DNA of 64,000 bases from Falsochrobactrum ovis (GTDB lineage Bacteria > Pseudomonadota > Alphaproteobacteria > Rhizobiales > Rhizobiaceae). The stretch's first letter is position 1. Each line of letters begins with the position of its first letter. The translations under genes were made by a program, and so were the position numbers. Positions 10,884-22,301 of this stretch are shown one piece after another. Below the pieces are notes generated by a model that saw only the letters and a list, made by a program, of their open reading frames with translations, did no database searches and was not told the origin of the DNA. Location: positions 186,001-250,000 of the forward strand of contig NZ_QLMK01000001.1 of assembly GCF_003259955.1 (NCBI RefSeq). Direction: 5' to 3'.

Positions 10884-11723
10884 TTATTGGGCAGCTTCAA
10901 GGCGTACGGCGCGAATACTTTGCGCCAGTGCATTTACAAGCTGAGAGGCGGCCGCCACGGGGTCGCCGTTTACATTTCCATCGGCATCAAGTTCGCCTGC
11001 TATCGCATTCACAATGGCAGTTCCAACCACAACACCATCGGCATAAGCGCCGATAGCGGCTGCATGTTCGGGTGTCTTAACGCCAAAGCCAACGCAAATG
11101 GGCAGATTTGTGCTCTGTTTGATGCGGTGCACCGCTTCTGAAACAGCGGATGTATCGGCCGTCGCGGTGCCAGTAATCCCCTTCATGGAAACATAGTAAA
11201 CAAAGCCTGAAGAATTATGCAGCACCGCTGGCAGGCGTTTAGCATCGGTGGTGGGTGTCGTCAGCCGGATAAAGTTAAGACCTGCTTCCATCGCTGGAAC
11301 GCACAATTCTTTATCCATTTCTGACGGCAGATCGACAACGATCATCCCATCAATGCCCGATGCTTTCGCATCATCTAGAAAACGCTCAACGCCATAAATA
11401 TAGATGGGGTTGTAATAACCCATCAACACGATGGGGGTTGTATCGTCCTGCTCACGAAAATCTGCGGCCATTTTCAGTGTTTTCGCCAAAGACTGACCGG
11501 CTTTGAGTGAGCGCAGCCCCGCAGCCTGAATGGAAGGTCCATCGGCCATCGGATCGGAAAACGGCATGCCCAATTCGATTACGTCAGCACCAGCCTTGGG
11601 CAATGCGCGCATAATATTGAGCGATGTTTCATAATCCGGATCGCCGCCCATGAAATAGGTTACAAGCGCCGGACGGCCTTCGGATTTTAACTGAGCGAAT
11701 TTGGTGTCGATACGCGTGGTCAT
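10884..11723 (-). CDS. trpA: Tryptophan synthase alpha subunit
   Basis: The 279-residue TIM-barrel protein cleaves indole-3-glycerol phosphate to indole, which passes to TrpB. The catalytic residues are in place: Glu50 in V-I-E-L-G and Asp61 in D-P-M-A-D-G-P; the phosphate-binding G-F-G-V motif lies near the C-terminus. The start at 11723 is set by GGGGAAG just upstream; a longer frame would run back into trpB. It follows trpB by ten bases and precedes accD. Confidence 0.97.
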   Translation of the reverse strand: MTTRIDTKFAQLKSEGRPALVTYFMGGDPDYETSLNIMRALPKAGADVIELGMPFSDPMADGPSIQAAGLRSLKAGQSLAKTLKMAADFREQDDTTPIVLMGYYNPIYIYGVERFLDDAKASGIDGMIVVDLPSEMDKELCVPAMEAGLNFIRLTTPTTDAKRLPAVLHNSSGFVYYVSMKGITGTATADTSAVSEAVHRIKQSTNLPICVGFGVKTPEHAAAIGAYADGVVVGTAIVNAIAGELDADGNVNGDPVAAASQLVNALAQSIRAVRLEAAQ

Positions 11724-11733
11724 ATTCTTCCCC

Positions 11734-13649
<1,916 letters not shown>

Positions 13650-13707
13650 GGCATTCCCGTCGCACAATTTAGGGCGGGACTCAAGCTGGTTCGGCATCAA
13701 AGACCGA

Positions 13708-14355
13708 TTAAGCTTTCTTGGCGTCGAAACTACCATCTATTCCCTGAGCAATCAGATAGTCATAAGCTTCGATCACTTCCAGAGGAACAGCCTGTGCGAG
13801 CTGATAGCCCATGGCGGGATATTCAAGGATACGGCTTAGATCCCCAACCATTTCATGGACGAGTTTTTCGAATGGAAAACTTTCGGTAGGCTGATCTTCA
13901 AATGAGGTAAGAGGCGCGGTGGTCATCGCTTTGGCCTCGGGCCATTGCCGCGCGACGGTGGCCTGAACGCGATGCTGGGTGTGAGGATTGGATACAAGAA
14001 TGGCGCTAATTGCGCCGGGAGCCAGTAAATCGCGGGAGAAAGTAATTTTTTCTCCGATATTGGTGCCACGAGGCTCAATAATGATGGCTTTTTCAGGAAC
14101 CCCACATTCTATCGCTTGGTTGGCGAAAGCTTCTGCAACACTCGCGCAGGAGATCAAACCCTCCGTATCGCTGCCGCCCTTACCAGAAAACAGCAATATT
14201 GGCGCGAGCCCTTCTAGATAAAGTTCTGCGGCTCTTTTAGCCACCCGCAGATCATAACTACCCAGACCGACAATAACATCGGCTTTTTCCAGCGGATCAT
14301 AGATGCAGTGGTAATCCCACAACACCTTTGCGGCGGTTTTGATTGTGTGTGTCAT
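13708..14355 (-). CDS. YdcF/ElyC-family (DUF218) protein
   Basis: The 215-residue protein has the DUF218 pattern: I-V-G-L-G-S-Y-D near the start, L-F-S-G-K-G-G, then the acidic-polar motif E-P-R-G-T-N-I-G-E, and later V-S-N-P-H-T-Q-H-R-V. Members (YdcF, SanA, ElyC) have a Rossmann-like fold and unclear, partly envelope-linked roles. No signal peptide or membrane segment is seen, so it is probably cytoplasmic. Its start overlaps the stop of the YgjP-like gene (ATGA), which suggests co-translation. The biochemical function is unknown. Confidence 0.8.
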   Translation of the reverse strand: MTHTIKTAAKVLWDYHCIYDPLEKADVIVGLGSYDLRVAKRAAELYLEGLAPILLFSGKGGSDTEGLISCASVAEAFANQAIECGVPEKAIIIEPRGTNIGEKITFSRDLLAPGAISAILVSNPHTQHRVQATVARQWPEAKAMTTAPLTSFEDQPTESFPFEKLVHEMVGDLSRILEYPAMGYQLAQAVPLEVIEAYDYLIAQGIDGSFDAKKA

Positions 14356-15098
14356 GAAAATTCGATTGCCTGTAGTGCACTGCCGTTGCGCCTGAGCCAG
14401 GCTTTGCACCGCTCGGTGTCGGGACAAAGCTCAAGACAGAGTTTCCAGAAGTTCGGCCCATGGTTCATCTCAATAAGATGCGCCACCTCATGAGCCACGA
14501 GATAGTTTATAATAGCCGGTGGCGCCATGCCAATGCGCCATGAGAAAGATAAAACACCATCCGATGTGCATGAGCCCCAACGGCTTTTGGTGTCTTTGAA
14601 GCGAATAGCCTTAGCCTTGCGACCGATGGTCGAGGTATGCTGCCTCACCAATTGCTCAATTTCGCGCTTGACCTGCGCTTTAAGAAAATCTTCCACCCTG
14701 CGCGGCAGATGCGCCAAGTCGCCATAAACGAGCAATATATTGCCTTCGGCAAGCTCCACCGTACCTCGACCGCCTTGATGCACGATCAGATGCGGCACAC
14801 CTCGAAGTGGGATTTTCACCCCCGGACGGACAATGGCGTCCGCTGGTAATTTAGCAATCCGGCTTTCAAGCCAGCCTTCATGCCGTTGCAGAAAACTGTC
14901 CACCTCCCGTTCCGGCACGCCCGGCGGGATGGTAACTCGCAACCCCTTGCCCCCTGCCTCTATCCGCAATGTGAGGCGCCGAGCGCGTGGGTTTTCATAG
15001 ATTCGTAAAGGCAATTCTCGGCCCGCGACCGCATGGATGCGCTCGCGTCGAGTAGTCACCGGACCACGCCGCACTGAACGAAGGAGAGAAATGCCCAT
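14352..15098 (-). CDS. YgjP-type M48-like metal-dependent hydrolase (DUF45)
   Basis: The 248-residue protein contains a zinc-binding H-E-V-A-H motif followed at the usual distance by N-H-G-P-N-F-W, and the preceding family signature S-R-W-G-S-C. These define the YgjP/DUF45 group, related to WSS1-like metallopeptidases; the E. coli relative is described as a UTP pyrophosphatase. No signal peptide is visible. The substrate here cannot be told from sequence. It is coupled to the YdcF-like gene downstream, and a minus-strand terminator at 15145-15180 separates it from DUF2852. Confidence 0.85.
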   Translation of the reverse strand: MGISLLRSVRRGPVTTRRERIHAVAGRELPLRIYENPRARRLTLRIEAGGKGLRVTIPPGVPEREVDSFLQRHEGWLESRIAKLPADAIVRPGVKIPLRGVPHLIVHQGGRGTVELAEGNILLVYGDLAHLPRRVEDFLKAQVKREIEQLVRQHTSTIGRKAKAIRFKDTKSRWGSCTSDGVLSFSWRIGMAPPAIINYLVAHEVAHLIEMNHGPNFWKLCLELCPDTERCKAWLRRNGSALQAIEFS

Positions 15099-15144
15099 TC
15101 TTAAAGAATAGGTGATTCGCGGAAAAAGACAGTATTAATTCCGT

Positions 15145-15180
15145 AAAAATTCCAAAATGGCGCAAGAAAGCTGCGCCATT
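15145..15180 (-). terminator. Intrinsic terminator after the DUF2852 gene
   Basis: A nine-base-pair perfect stem (AATGGCGCA and TGCGCCATT, 15156-15164 and 15172-15180) with a seven-base loop is followed on the minus strand by TT, GGAA and TTTTT. Confidence 0.75.
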
Positions 15181-15203
15181 AAGGGTTATTTTTAGGGCAA
15201 TGT

Positions 15204-15674
15204 TTAAGCGCCGGTAACGCCATCACCATCATTATCTTTGCGCGGGGCGGGCGCATTATCTGCGCTTGCACCAGCGCGGCGTTGGCTCATAAAACGATCA
15301 AACTCTTGCTTGTCGCGCGCACGACGAAGCTCTTCCGCATAGGTTTCAAACTCAGCGCGGGCTTCGTCAAGCTTGCGGCGTTCTTCGTCGAGCCGATCAA
15401 GTTCCTGTTTGCGCCACTCATCAAAAGCTGCGTTTCCCGTGCCGCCAAAGCTGCTGCTAAACGGCGAGCGATCTTTTTTGCAACAATTGCTAAAAGTGCT
15501 GAATACCGAATCGGTCTTCTCATTCACATTACGCTTAAAGCCATCGAGACGATCGCCCCAGATAATATAGGCGAGCATCGCAAGACCAAGTGGCCAGAAA
15601 AAGATGAAGCCAAGAACCATTAAAGCGATGGTGGCGGGCGTCCAGGCTGGGCGGATCAATGCGGAATTTCTCAT
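15204..15674 (-). CDS. DUF2852 membrane protein
   Basis: The 156-residue protein starts with a hydrophobic stretch at about residues 14-38 (one or two close membrane spans with the pattern F-F-W-P-L-G), followed by a polar half. The region around 85-125 (W-R-K-Q-E-L-D-R-L-D-E-E-R-R and onwards) is rich in Glu/Arg and likely helical or coiled coil. This layout matches the DUF2852 family of alphaproteobacteria, whose function is not known. GGAG lies 6-7 bases before the ATG. It stands alone between two minus-strand terminators, so it should have its own promoter. Confidence 0.8.
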   Translation of the reverse strand: MRNSALIRPAWTPATIALMVLGFIFFWPLGLAMLAYIIWGDRLDGFKRNVNEKTDSVFSTFSNCCKKDRSPFSSSFGGTGNAAFDEWRKQELDRLDEERRKLDEARAEFETYAEELRRARDKQEFDRFMSQRRAGASADNAPAPRKDNDGDGVTGA

Positions 15675-15706
15675 GGTTTACTCCGTCAGATTGTGCCGGT
15701 TTAGCA

Positions 15707-15721
15707 CCTGCACCATGCAGG
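15707..15721. repeat. Perfect inverted repeat upstream of the DUF2852 gene
   Basis: CCTGCA and TGCAGG flank the three bases CCA, 33-47 bases before the DUF2852 start codon. It could be a small operator or a hairpin in the leader RNA; nothing else supports either reading. Confidence 0.4.
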
Positions 15722-15751
15722 GACAGTTTGCGCGGCTTGAATTTGACGTGG

Positions 15752-15786
15752 TAAGAAAAATGCGGCATTTCAAGAATACCGCATTC
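15752..15786 (-). terminator. Intrinsic terminator after the alpha/beta hydrolase gene
   Basis: On the minus strand AATGCGG pairs with CCGCATT (15779-15785 with 15759-15765) around a 13-base loop, followed by TTTTC. Confidence 0.65.
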
Positions 15787-15851
15787 AATCATTTGGCGAG
15801 TTTGCGCTAAATAATGCAAATCACTCGATTATTTTTGCAACCTTTGTTGCA

Positions 15852-16625
15852 CTATTCGGTAAATCGTTCTGCCAGCCCCGATACCGTCCGGATCAACAGA
15901 TCCAAATCCTGCTCCCGTGAAAGTCGGTGATCCCCATCGCGGACCAGTGTGAGGGTGACATCATCCATCGGCAGGTGCTCAATCAAAGTGAGAGCATGCT
16001 GATATGGAACCGCATCATCTAGCATCCCCTGAACAATATGCACCGGACAGTCGGTTTCAATAATTCCCTTTAGCACCAGATTATCGCGTCCATCTTCAAT
16101 TAGTGCTCGGGTATAAATATAAGGCTCGGCGGAATATTCTGACGGTTCTTCAAAATAACCTTTTTCCATAAGATCACGCTTCTGCGCTTCGGTCAGAGCC
16201 GGCTCAACGAGCGTTGCGGTAAAATCCGGAGCGGGTGCGATCAGCACCAGACCAGCGATTTTCTGCCCCTGTTTTTTCAATTCCTGCGCCATGCGCAAAG
16301 CGATCCAGCCTCCCATTGAGGAGCCAACCAGAATTTGTGGACCCTTTGCAAAGTGACGACAGACTTCGAGGCTTTCATTAAGCCAGCGTGAAATCGTCCC
16401 TTCTTTGAATTCCCCGCCTGATTCTCCGTGTCCCGAATAATCAAGACGCAGCATGGCGTGTTCATTTTGTGCTGCCCACTGATCCAAAGCCACCGCTTTG
16501 GTGCCAATCATGTCGGATCGATAACCGCCCAGCCAGACGATTCCGGGTTGTTTGCTTCCCTGACGATGCCGCACCGCTATGCTCACACCATTCACGTCGA
16601 TAAATTCAAGGTTCACGTCGTTCAT
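15852..16625 (-). CDS. Alpha/beta hydrolase (serine esterase/thioesterase-like)
   Basis: The 257-residue protein has the alpha/beta hydrolase plan: oxyanion-side W-L-G-G-Y-R-S-D, then D-Y-S-G-H-G-E-S-G, the nucleophile elbow G-S-S-M-G-G with Ser103, an acid in D-D-A-V-P and the catalytic His in D-G-D-H-R-L. The overall pattern resembles the ABHD10-like acyl-thioesterase group, but the substrate cannot be read from sequence. No signal peptide is seen, so it is probably cytoplasmic. It is the most upstream minus-strand gene of this block and diverges from infC. Confidence 0.85.
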   Translation of the reverse strand: MNDVNLEFIDVNGVSIAVRHRQGSKQPGIVWLGGYRSDMIGTKAVALDQWAAQNEHAMLRLDYSGHGESGGEFKEGTISRWLNESLEVCRHFAKGPQILVGSSMGGWIALRMAQELKKQGQKIAGLVLIAPAPDFTATLVEPALTEAQKRDLMEKGYFEEPSEYSAEPYIYTRALIEDGRDNLVLKGIIETDCPVHIVQGMLDDAVPYQHALTLIEHLPMDDVTLTLVRDGDHRLSREQDLDLLIRTVSGLAERFTE

Positions 16626-16938
16626 AGTTTACTCCTTTGCTGGCTGAGCTTTCTGCCTGCTCGTTTGGCTAACTCCTGTGCCACGAAAGCATGCAGGATT
16701 AAAGGCTGGTGATGCGAATGGGGAGCCAGATCAATATGCCCGATTGGGCTGATTTGCGCGGGAAAATACCGATCGAAAGACTGTTCTGTCTCTGGGGGTG
16801 ATTTTCATTGTAAAAGATGCTATTGACTTTAGCGCGCACATAACGACATTTCCGCATGAACTGCGGTTCGTAGAGGGAAATGCCGTCAGGCCGCAAATTT
16901 AACTCGCACCAAACGAAATAATTCAGGAGATAACGACC
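16626..16938. other. Intergenic region between the divergent hydrolase and infC
   Basis: 313 bases must hold both divergent promoters. A TTGACT at 16823-16828 on the plus strand is a possible -35 for infC, but the -10 at proper spacing is poor. No conserved gene is seen; a minus-strand open frame here overlaps the true infC start and is a shadow. Confidence 0.4.
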
Positions 16939-16941
16939 ATT
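16925..16941 (+). promoter_or_regulatory. infC ribosome binding site with ATT start codon
   Basis: AGGAGA at 16925-16930 lies eight bases before ATT at 16939-16941. Only this start gives the standard IF-3 N-terminus (R-R-P-F-R-A-T-P, then [10 protein letters not shown]). The first ATG in frame (17077) would delete about 46 conserved residues. AUU starts of infC are known in other bacteria and let IF-3 repress its own translation. Confidence 0.88.
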
Positions 16942-17475
16942 CGCCGACCGTTCAGAGCGACGCCGGTCCAGAAAGACGGACCGCGCTCCAATCGCGATAT
17001 CCGGGTTCCCCGGGTTCAGCTTATCGACGCCGAGGGACAGAACCACGGCACCGTTTCGATTCAAGACGCACTTGCAATGGCAGAAGAGGCTGGTCTCGAT
17101 CTTGTTGAGATCGTGCCTAATGCCGAAATACCCGTCTGCAAGATTGTAGATCTGGGCAAGCTGAAATATCAGAATCAGAAAAAAGCCTCAGAAGCACGCA
17201 AGAAGCAGAAGACGGTTGAAATCAAAGAAATCAAGATGCGACCGAACATCGATACTCATGATTATGAAGTAAAGATGCGCGCTGCACAGCGATTCTTTGA
17301 TGAAGGCGACAAGGTCAAGTTTACCTTGCGTTTCCGTGGTCGCGAAATGGCGCACCAGGAACTTGGCATGAAATTGCTGCTCCGCGTCAAAGAAGAGACC
17401 GCAGCCATTGCCAAGGTTGAGGCAGAGCCGAGGCTCGAAGGCCGTCAGATGATGATGGTACTTGCTCCGCGCTGA
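16939..17475 (+). CDS. infC: Translation initiation factor IF-3
   Basis: The 178-residue factor binds the 30S subunit, prevents premature joining of 50S and proofreads the start codon. The N-domain ([12 protein letters not shown]), the linker rich in Lys (residues about 75-95) and the C-domain ending in Q-M-M-M-V-L-A-P-R are all present. The start is ATT, chosen because of the AGGAGA site and full-length homology in the N-domain. That start codon is discriminated against by IF-3 itself, so autoregulation is expected. A terminator follows at 17499-17522, so rpmI-rplT is a separate unit. Confidence 0.95.
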   Translation: MRRPFRATPVQKDGPRSNRDIRVPRVQLIDAEGQNHGTVSIQDALAMAEEAGLDLVEIVPNAEIPVCKIVDLGKLKYQNQKKASEARKKQKTVEIKEIKMRPNIDTHDYEVKMRAAQRFFDEGDKVKFTLRFRGREMAHQELGMKLLLRVKEETAAIAKVEAEPRLEGRQMMMVLAPR

Positions 17476-17498
17476 TTGCGCTCATTTTAGCCATTTGG

Positions 17499-17522
17499 AA
17501 AACCGCCTTCGGGCGGTTTTTT
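17499..17522 (+). terminator. Intrinsic terminator after infC
   Basis: AAAACCGCC and GGCGGTTTT form a nine-base-pair stem closed by the tetraloop TTCG and followed by more T residues. Confidence 0.93.
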
Positions 17523-17593
17523 ACTGTCTTTGGGCCGTCGCGACGAGGTGCGTTGATTGGCTCTAATAATGATAAACTTTCGTAATTCCGCCA

Positions 17594-17622
17594 TTGCCTT
17601 TTTTTCGCGTTATGCGTATAAG
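17594..17622 (+). promoter_or_regulatory. Candidate promoter of rpmI-rplT
   Basis: TTGCCT (17594-17599) and TATAAG (17617-17622) are separated by 17 bases. It lies after the infC terminator and about 210 bases before rpmI, leaving a long leader. Inferred from sequence only. Confidence 0.5.
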
Positions 17623-17710
17623 GCCGCGTTCGAACCGACCGGCAGGGCATGCCGTGGCGGTTTCGTATGCTTTTCGAACTTGGTCAGTTCGGGAGTGAAG
17701 CAAGGTTCTT

Positions 17711-17766
17711 CTCGCTTGCAGACACGATGATTTCTTAAACAAGGAATGTCGTGTGCCAAGCAAGAG
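17711..17766 (+). promoter_or_regulatory. Long stem-loop in the rpmI-rplT leader
   Basis: Four nested helices fold the 56 bases: CTC/GAG, GCTTG/CAAGC, ACACGA/TCGTGT and TTTCTT/AAGGAA around the loop AAAC, with small internal loops between them. It sits 65 bases before the rpmI start. L20 represses its operon through leader RNA in E. coli and Bacillus, so an L20-binding role is a reasonable guess. The rest of the 356-base infC-rpmI gap shows only the terminator and promoter listed separately. Confidence 0.6.
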
Positions 17767-17831
17767 ACGGACCATAATTACAGAGACGTCGAGTGTTTTC
17801 GGGCACCAGAACGTCAAGAAGGAGTAGCAAA

Positions 17832-18032
17832 ATGCCCAAGATGAAGACCAAATCATCCGCTAAAAAGCGGTTCAAGATCACTGCTACCGGCAAAGTCATG
17901 GCAGCCGGTGCTGGCAAACGTCATGGCATGATCAAGCGCTCGAACAAGTTCATTCGCGATGCTCGCGGCACGATGGTGCTTTCCGATGCTGATGCGAAAA
18001 TTGTGAAAAAGTTCTTGCCTAACGGCCTTTAA
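17832..18032 (+). CDS. rpmI: 50S ribosomal protein L35
   Basis: The 66-residue basic protein has the L35 pattern [14 protein letters not shown] and the ending [12 protein letters not shown] lies 8-9 bases before the ATG; a longer frame starting at 17793 has no homology. It is the first gene of the rpmI-rplT unit, which here has been separated from infC by a terminator and a long leader. Confidence 0.97.
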   Translation: MPKMKTKSSAKKRFKITATGKVMAAGAGKRHGMIKRSNKFIRDARGTMVLSDADAKIVKKFLPNGL

Positions 18033-18059
18033 GCCGTCCGCCCATAAGGAGATCATAAC

Positions 18060-18464
18060 ATGGCACGTGTAAAACGCGGCGTAGCTTCCCACGCCAAGCA
18101 CAAAAAAGTTCTCGCTCAGGCTGCCGGTTTCCGCGGTCGTCGCAAGAACACCATCCGCACCGCCAAGGCAGCAGTCGATCGTTCAAAGCAATATGCTTAT
18201 CGCGATCGCAAGAATCGCAAGCGGTCATTCCGCGCTTTGTGGATCCAGCGCATCAATGCGGCTGTCCGTGAGCATGGCTTGACCTATGGTCGTTTCATTG
18301 ACGGTCTTTCCAAGTCCGGTATTGAAATCGATCGTAAGGTTCTTTCCGACATCGCGATCCATGAACCGGATGCATTCGGTGCGCTGGTCGCATCGGCAAA
18401 GAAGGCACTCGAATATCTCAAAAATACCGAGACGCCAAACGCATTTGAAGGCGCTGTTCGCTAA
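18060..18464 (+). CDS. rplT: 50S ribosomal protein L20
   Basis: The 134-residue basic protein has the L20 signatures A-R-V-K-R-G-V near the start and the globular C-terminal domain with R-I-N-A-A-V-R. It binds 23S rRNA early in 50S assembly and often represses its own operon. AAGGAG precedes the start. The C-terminus runs about 15 residues beyond the E. coli protein, as is usual in Rhizobiales. A terminator follows. Confidence 0.97.
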   Translation: MARVKRGVASHAKHKKVLAQAAGFRGRRKNTIRTAKAAVDRSKQYAYRDRKNRKRSFRALWIQRINAAVREHGLTYGRFIDGLSKSGIEIDRKVLSDIAIHEPDAFGALVASAKKALEYLKNTETPNAFEGAVR

Positions 18465-18502
18465 GCCAGCCGCCTTCCCAAAGCGTTATTTTTAATTTTG
18501 GG

Positions 18503-18535
18503 AACCCGCGCTGGCTCGGCTGGCGCGGGTTTTTC
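18503..18535 (+). terminator. Intrinsic terminator after rplT
   Basis: AACCCGCGC (18503-18511) pairs with GCGCGGGTT (18523-18531), followed by a T run. Confidence 0.93.
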
Positions 18536-18690
18536 TTTCATGCGCTTTGTTTTGGCAGCTGCCGCAAAGTCACTGATTAAGATACAAGACCAAGAAGCGA
18601 GAAGCGCCTTTGGGCATTTTGCGTGAGCGTGAAGCAGCTTACCGTCAGAATGCGTAAGACCAAAGGATGGGCGCGACAGGGATTTAGATA

Positions 18691-19800
18691 ATGAGCGATC
18701 TTGAACAACTCGAACAACAGATTCTTGGCGATATCGCCCGAGCCTCTGATGAGCAGGCCATTGAAGCAGTGCGCGTTGCCGCCTTGGGTAAAAAGGGCAC
18801 CATCTCTGAAAAGCTTAAAACGCTTGGTTCCATGACACCAGAAGAGCGCCAGGCAAACGGGCCTGCGATCAATGGTCTGAAAAATCGCATCATGCAAGCT
18901 CTCACAACCCGCAAGACAGAACTGCATCGCCAAGCCGTTGCGGCACGACTGGAGCGTGAGAAACTTGATGTTACCCTGCCAGTGCGCGAAAGCGCTGCAT
19001 CGCGCGGTCGCATTCATCCGATCTCGCAGGTCATTGACGAAATCACTGCTATTTTTGCGGATATGGGCTTCTCAATTGCCGAAGGTCCGGATGTAGAAAC
19101 CGATTATTACAATTTCACCGCGCTTAACTTCCCTGAAGGCCATCCGGCGCGCGAGATGCATGACACATTTTTCTTCAACCCGGATGAAAATGGCGAGCGC
19201 AAGCTGCTGCGCACCCATACGTCTCCGGTGCAGGTGCATACGATGGAGAAATTCGCTGCCATCCGTGACAAGGAAGGCCGCGACGAGCCGATTCGTATCG
19301 TTATTCCTGGCAAGACTTATCGCATGGATTCTGATGCCACCCACTCGCCAATGTTCCATCAGGTGGAGGGGTTGGTTGTCGATAAATCGGCTAATGTCGC
19401 CAATATGAAATGGGTGCTGGAAGAATTCTGCAAAGCTTTCTTCGAAGTGCCATCCGTGACAATGCGCATGCGCCCAAGTTTCTTCCCCTTCACTGAACCA
19501 TCGGTGGAAGTGGATATTCAATGCGACCGTTCCGGCCCGCACGTTAAATTCGGCGAGGGCAATGACTGGCTTGAAATTCTGGGCTGCGGCATGGTGCATC
19601 CAAATGTGTTGCGCATGTCAGGCTATGACCCAGAAATCTATCAGGGCTTTGCCTGGGGCATGGGTATCGACCGTATCGCCATGCTCAAATATGGCATGCC
19701 CGACCTGCGCGCTTTCTTCGATGCTGATGTGCGCTGGATCAATCATTATGGTTTTCGTCCGCTCGATATTCCAACGCTTTTCGGCGGCTTGAGCGCTTAA
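18691..19800 (+). CDS. pheS: Phenylalanyl-tRNA synthetase alpha subunit
   Basis: The 369-residue class II synthetase subunit has an N-terminal coiled coil (about 1-85), motif 2 near F-H-Q-V-E-G-L-V-V and motif 3 in [10 protein letters not shown] near the C-terminus. With PheT it charges tRNA-Phe. The start at 18691 is supported by AGGGA about nine bases upstream. It follows the rplT terminator by 155 bases, so pheST should have its own promoter, which could not be pinned down. A 13-codon frame (18650-18691) ends at the pheS start but has no clear binding site. Confidence 0.97.
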   Translation: MSDLEQLEQQILGDIARASDEQAIEAVRVAALGKKGTISEKLKTLGSMTPEERQANGPAINGLKNRIMQALTTRKTELHRQAVAARLEREKLDVTLPVRESAASRGRIHPISQVIDEITAIFADMGFSIAEGPDVETDYYNFTALNFPEGHPAREMHDTFFFNPDENGERKLLRTHTSPVQVHTMEKFAAIRDKEGRDEPIRIVIPGKTYRMDSDATHSPMFHQVEGLVVDKSANVANMKWVLEEFCKAFFEVPSVTMRMRPSFFPFTEPSVEVDIQCDRSGPHVKFGEGNDWLEILGCGMVHPNVLRMSGYDPEIYQGFAWGMGIDRIAMLKYGMPDLRAFFDADVRWINHYGFRPLDIPTLFGGLSA

Positions 19801-19819
19801 GACAGGAAGGACAAGACAA

Positions 19820-22234
19820 ATGAAATTCACGCTTTCCTGGCTCAAAGATCACCTTGAAACCGACGCGACACTGGAACAAATCGTCGACAAGCTGACCGAT
19901 ATTGGCCTTGAGGTCGAATCGGTCGATGATCGCGCCGCTTTCAAAGCTTTCAAAATTGCCAAAGTTTTGACCGCAACCCAGCATCCTGATGCGGATAAAT
20001 TGCGTGTTTTGAGCGTTGATGCTGGCGACGGCAAACCACTGCAAATCGTTTGCGGTGCACCCAATGCGCGTGCAGGTATGGTGGGTGTATTGGGCCTTCC
20101 CGGTGATTATGTTCCCGGCTTAGATGTAACGCTTTCGGTTGGAAAAATCCGTGGTGTTGAAAGCTTTGGCATGATGTGCTCGGAACGCGAGCTGGAGCTT
20201 TCAGACGAGCATGATGGCATTATTGACCTGCCAAAAGATGCGCCGGTCGGCGCAAGCTTTGCCAGCTATGCCGGTCTGGATGATCCGGTCATTGAAATCG
20301 GCCTAACGCCAAACCGCGCCGATTGCACCGGCATTCGCGGCATTGCCCGCGATCTTGCAGCCGCAGGTCTTGGGACTTTGAAAAACACCTTGCCAGAAGC
20401 AATCAAAGGTGAAGGTGAAACACCGGTAAAAGTCATTCTTGATCAGGACGAAGGGAACCCTTTCTGTACCGGCTTTGCACTTCGCATGGTCAAGGGCGTT
20501 AAAAACGGACCCAGTCCGAAATGGATGCAGCAACGCTTGAAAGCAATTGGCCTGCGCCCAATCAATGCGCTGGTTGATATCACCAACTATGTGACCTTCG
20601 ATCAGGGTCGCCCGCTGCACGTGTTTGACGCAGCTAAGGTCAAGGGTAACCTTACCGTTCGTTCAGCTAAAGATGGTGAAACCATTTTGGCGCTCGACCA
20701 GCGCGAATATAAGCTGAAATCAGGCATGTATATCATTGCCGATGAAAACGGTCCTGAATCGATTGCCGGCATCATGGGCGGCGAACATTCAGGCTGTGAT
20801 GAAAACACCACCGATGTGCTTATCGAATCAGCTTTGTGGGATCCGCGCATGATTGCGCGCACTGGCCGCGAATTAGGGATAGTGACCGATGCGCGCTACC
20901 GGTTTGAGCGCGGTGTTGATCCGGATATGATGGTTCCTGGTGCCGAAATTGCCACCAAACTGGTGCTGGAACTTTGCGGTGGTACACCAACCGAGCTTGA
21001 TGTGGTCGGTTATCAGCCATACGAGCCGCGTATTGTTGATTTCCCCATTTCGGAAGTAAAGCGCCTCACTGGGCTTGAGGTTTCCTATGAGGAATCGGCG
21101 GATATTCTCAAGCGTCTTGGCTTTGGCGTTGAAGGCGACGGCCAAACCATCAAAGCAACTGTTCCAAGCTGGCGCGGTGATGTGGAAGGCAAGGCTGATC
21201 TTGTTGAAGAAGTCATGCGAATTCATGGCATTAACCAGATCGAGCCTCAGCCATTGCCAAACCGCGGCGCGGTCAATGGGCGGATTCTGACCACTTTGCA
21301 GATCCGCACGCGCCAAGCGCGTCGTATGCTGGCATCGCGTGGCATGTTGGAAGCGGTCACCTATTCCTTCATTTCCGAAGCTCAGGCCAAAATCTTTGGC
21401 GGAGGCAAGCCAGAACTCAAGCTCGCTAATCCGATCGCAGCCGATATGTCGGATATGCGCCCGTCGCTTTTGCCCGGCTTGCTGACAGCAGCGCAGCGCA
21501 ATGCAGATCGCGGCTTTGGCGATATTGCACTGTTTGAGGTGTCGGGCATTTACGAAGGCGATAGACCTGAACAACAGCGTCGCGTCGCAGGCGGTATCCG
21601 TCGCGGCACCGCAACTGTTGACGGTTCGGGCCGTTTCTGGTCTGGCAATGCTGCTCCAGTTGGCGTGTTCGATGCCAAAGCCGATGCCTTAGCAGCTCTT
21701 GAGGCGGCAGGCGCTCCGGTTGATCGTATTCAAATCGAAGCGAACGCACCTTCCTGGTACCATCCGGGGCGTTCCGGTACGCTCAAGCTCGGCCCAAAGG
21801 TGATATTGGGCACTTTTGGCGAGTTTCACCCCGACACGCTCGAACAGCTGGATGTTTCTGGCAGCCTTTGCGGGTTTGAGGTCTATCTTGATGCAATTCC
21901 AGAACCAAAGGCGAAAGCCACCCGCACTAAGCCCGCTTTGAGCTTGTCGCAATTCCAAAGCCTCAAGCGCGATTTCGCCTTTGTGGTGGATGCAGAGGTG
22001 GAAGCTGGCAGTGTCCTGCGTGCGGTTACCTCAGCAGATAAGAAACTGATCGCAGGCGTGCAGGTTTTCGACGTCTTTACCGGTTCATCACTTGGTGAAG
22101 GCAAAAAATCCATCGCAGTTGAAGTGCTCTTACAACCCCAAGATCGCACTTTGACCGACGAGGATCTGGAAGCGCTAGCTAGCCGCGTTATCGCCAATGT
22201 TGCTAAACAGACAGGTGGCGTTCTTCGCGGATAA
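19820..22234 (+). CDS. pheT: Phenylalanyl-tRNA synthetase beta subunit
   Basis: The 804-residue subunit shows, in order, an EMAP-like tRNA-binding domain (about 40-150), the B3/B4 editing domain (about 210-385), B5, the catalytic-like core and a C-terminal FDX-ACB anticodon-binding domain (about 710-804, with [11 protein letters not shown]). It recognises tRNA-Phe and removes mischarged Tyr. It lies 19 bases after pheS and is followed by a strong terminator. Confidence 0.97.
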   Translation: MKFTLSWLKDHLETDATLEQIVDKLTDIGLEVESVDDRAAFKAFKIAKVLTATQHPDADKLRVLSVDAGDGKPLQIVCGAPNARAGMVGVLGLPGDYVPGLDVTLSVGKIRGVESFGMMCSERELELSDEHDGIIDLPKDAPVGASFASYAGLDDPVIEIGLTPNRADCTGIRGIARDLAAAGLGTLKNTLPEAIKGEGETPVKVILDQDEGNPFCTGFALRMVKGVKNGPSPKWMQQRLKAIGLRPINALVDITNYVTFDQGRPLHVFDAAKVKGNLTVRSAKDGETILALDQREYKLKSGMYIIADENGPESIAGIMGGEHSGCDENTTDVLIESALWDPRMIARTGRELGIVTDARYRFERGVDPDMMVPGAEIATKLVLELCGGTPTELDVVGYQPYEPRIVDFPISEVKRLTGLEVSYEESADILKRLGFGVEGDGQTIKATVPSWRGDVEGKADLVEEVMRIHGINQIEPQPLPNRGAVNGRILTTLQIRTRQARRMLASRGMLEAVTYSFISEAQAKIFGGGKPELKLANPIAADMSDMRPSLLPGLLTAAQRNADRGFGDIALFEVSGIYEGDRPEQQRRVAGGIRRGTATVDGSGRFWSGNAAPVGVFDAKADALAALEAAGAPVDRIQIEANAPSWYHPGRSGTLKLGPKVILGTFGEFHPDTLEQLDVSGSLCGFEVYLDAIPEPKAKATRTKPALSLSQFQSLKRDFAFVVDAEVEAGSVLRAVTSADKKLIAGVQVFDVFTGSSLGEGKKSIAVEVLLQPQDRTLTDEDLEALASRVIANVAKQTGGVLRG

Positions 22235-22242
22235 ATGAGTTA

Positions 22243-22270
22243 AAAAGCCCGCCCATGGCGGGCTTTTGTT
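22243..22270 (+). terminator. Intrinsic terminator after pheT
   Basis: AAAAGCCCGCC pairs with GGCGGGCTTTT around the loop CAT, with further T residues after it. Confidence 0.93.
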
Positions 22271-22301
22271 TACGATAATCGTTAAAAACGGGAGGAAGTG
22301 C

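Noticed and set aside
18650-18691. A 13-codon frame ending exactly at the pheS start, considered as a Phe leader peptide
   Set aside because: It has only one Phe codon, no Shine-Dalgarno site, and no terminator between it and pheS.
20873-21574. A 233-codon minus-strand frame inside pheT
   Set aside because: Antisense to conserved synthetase sequence; shadow frame.
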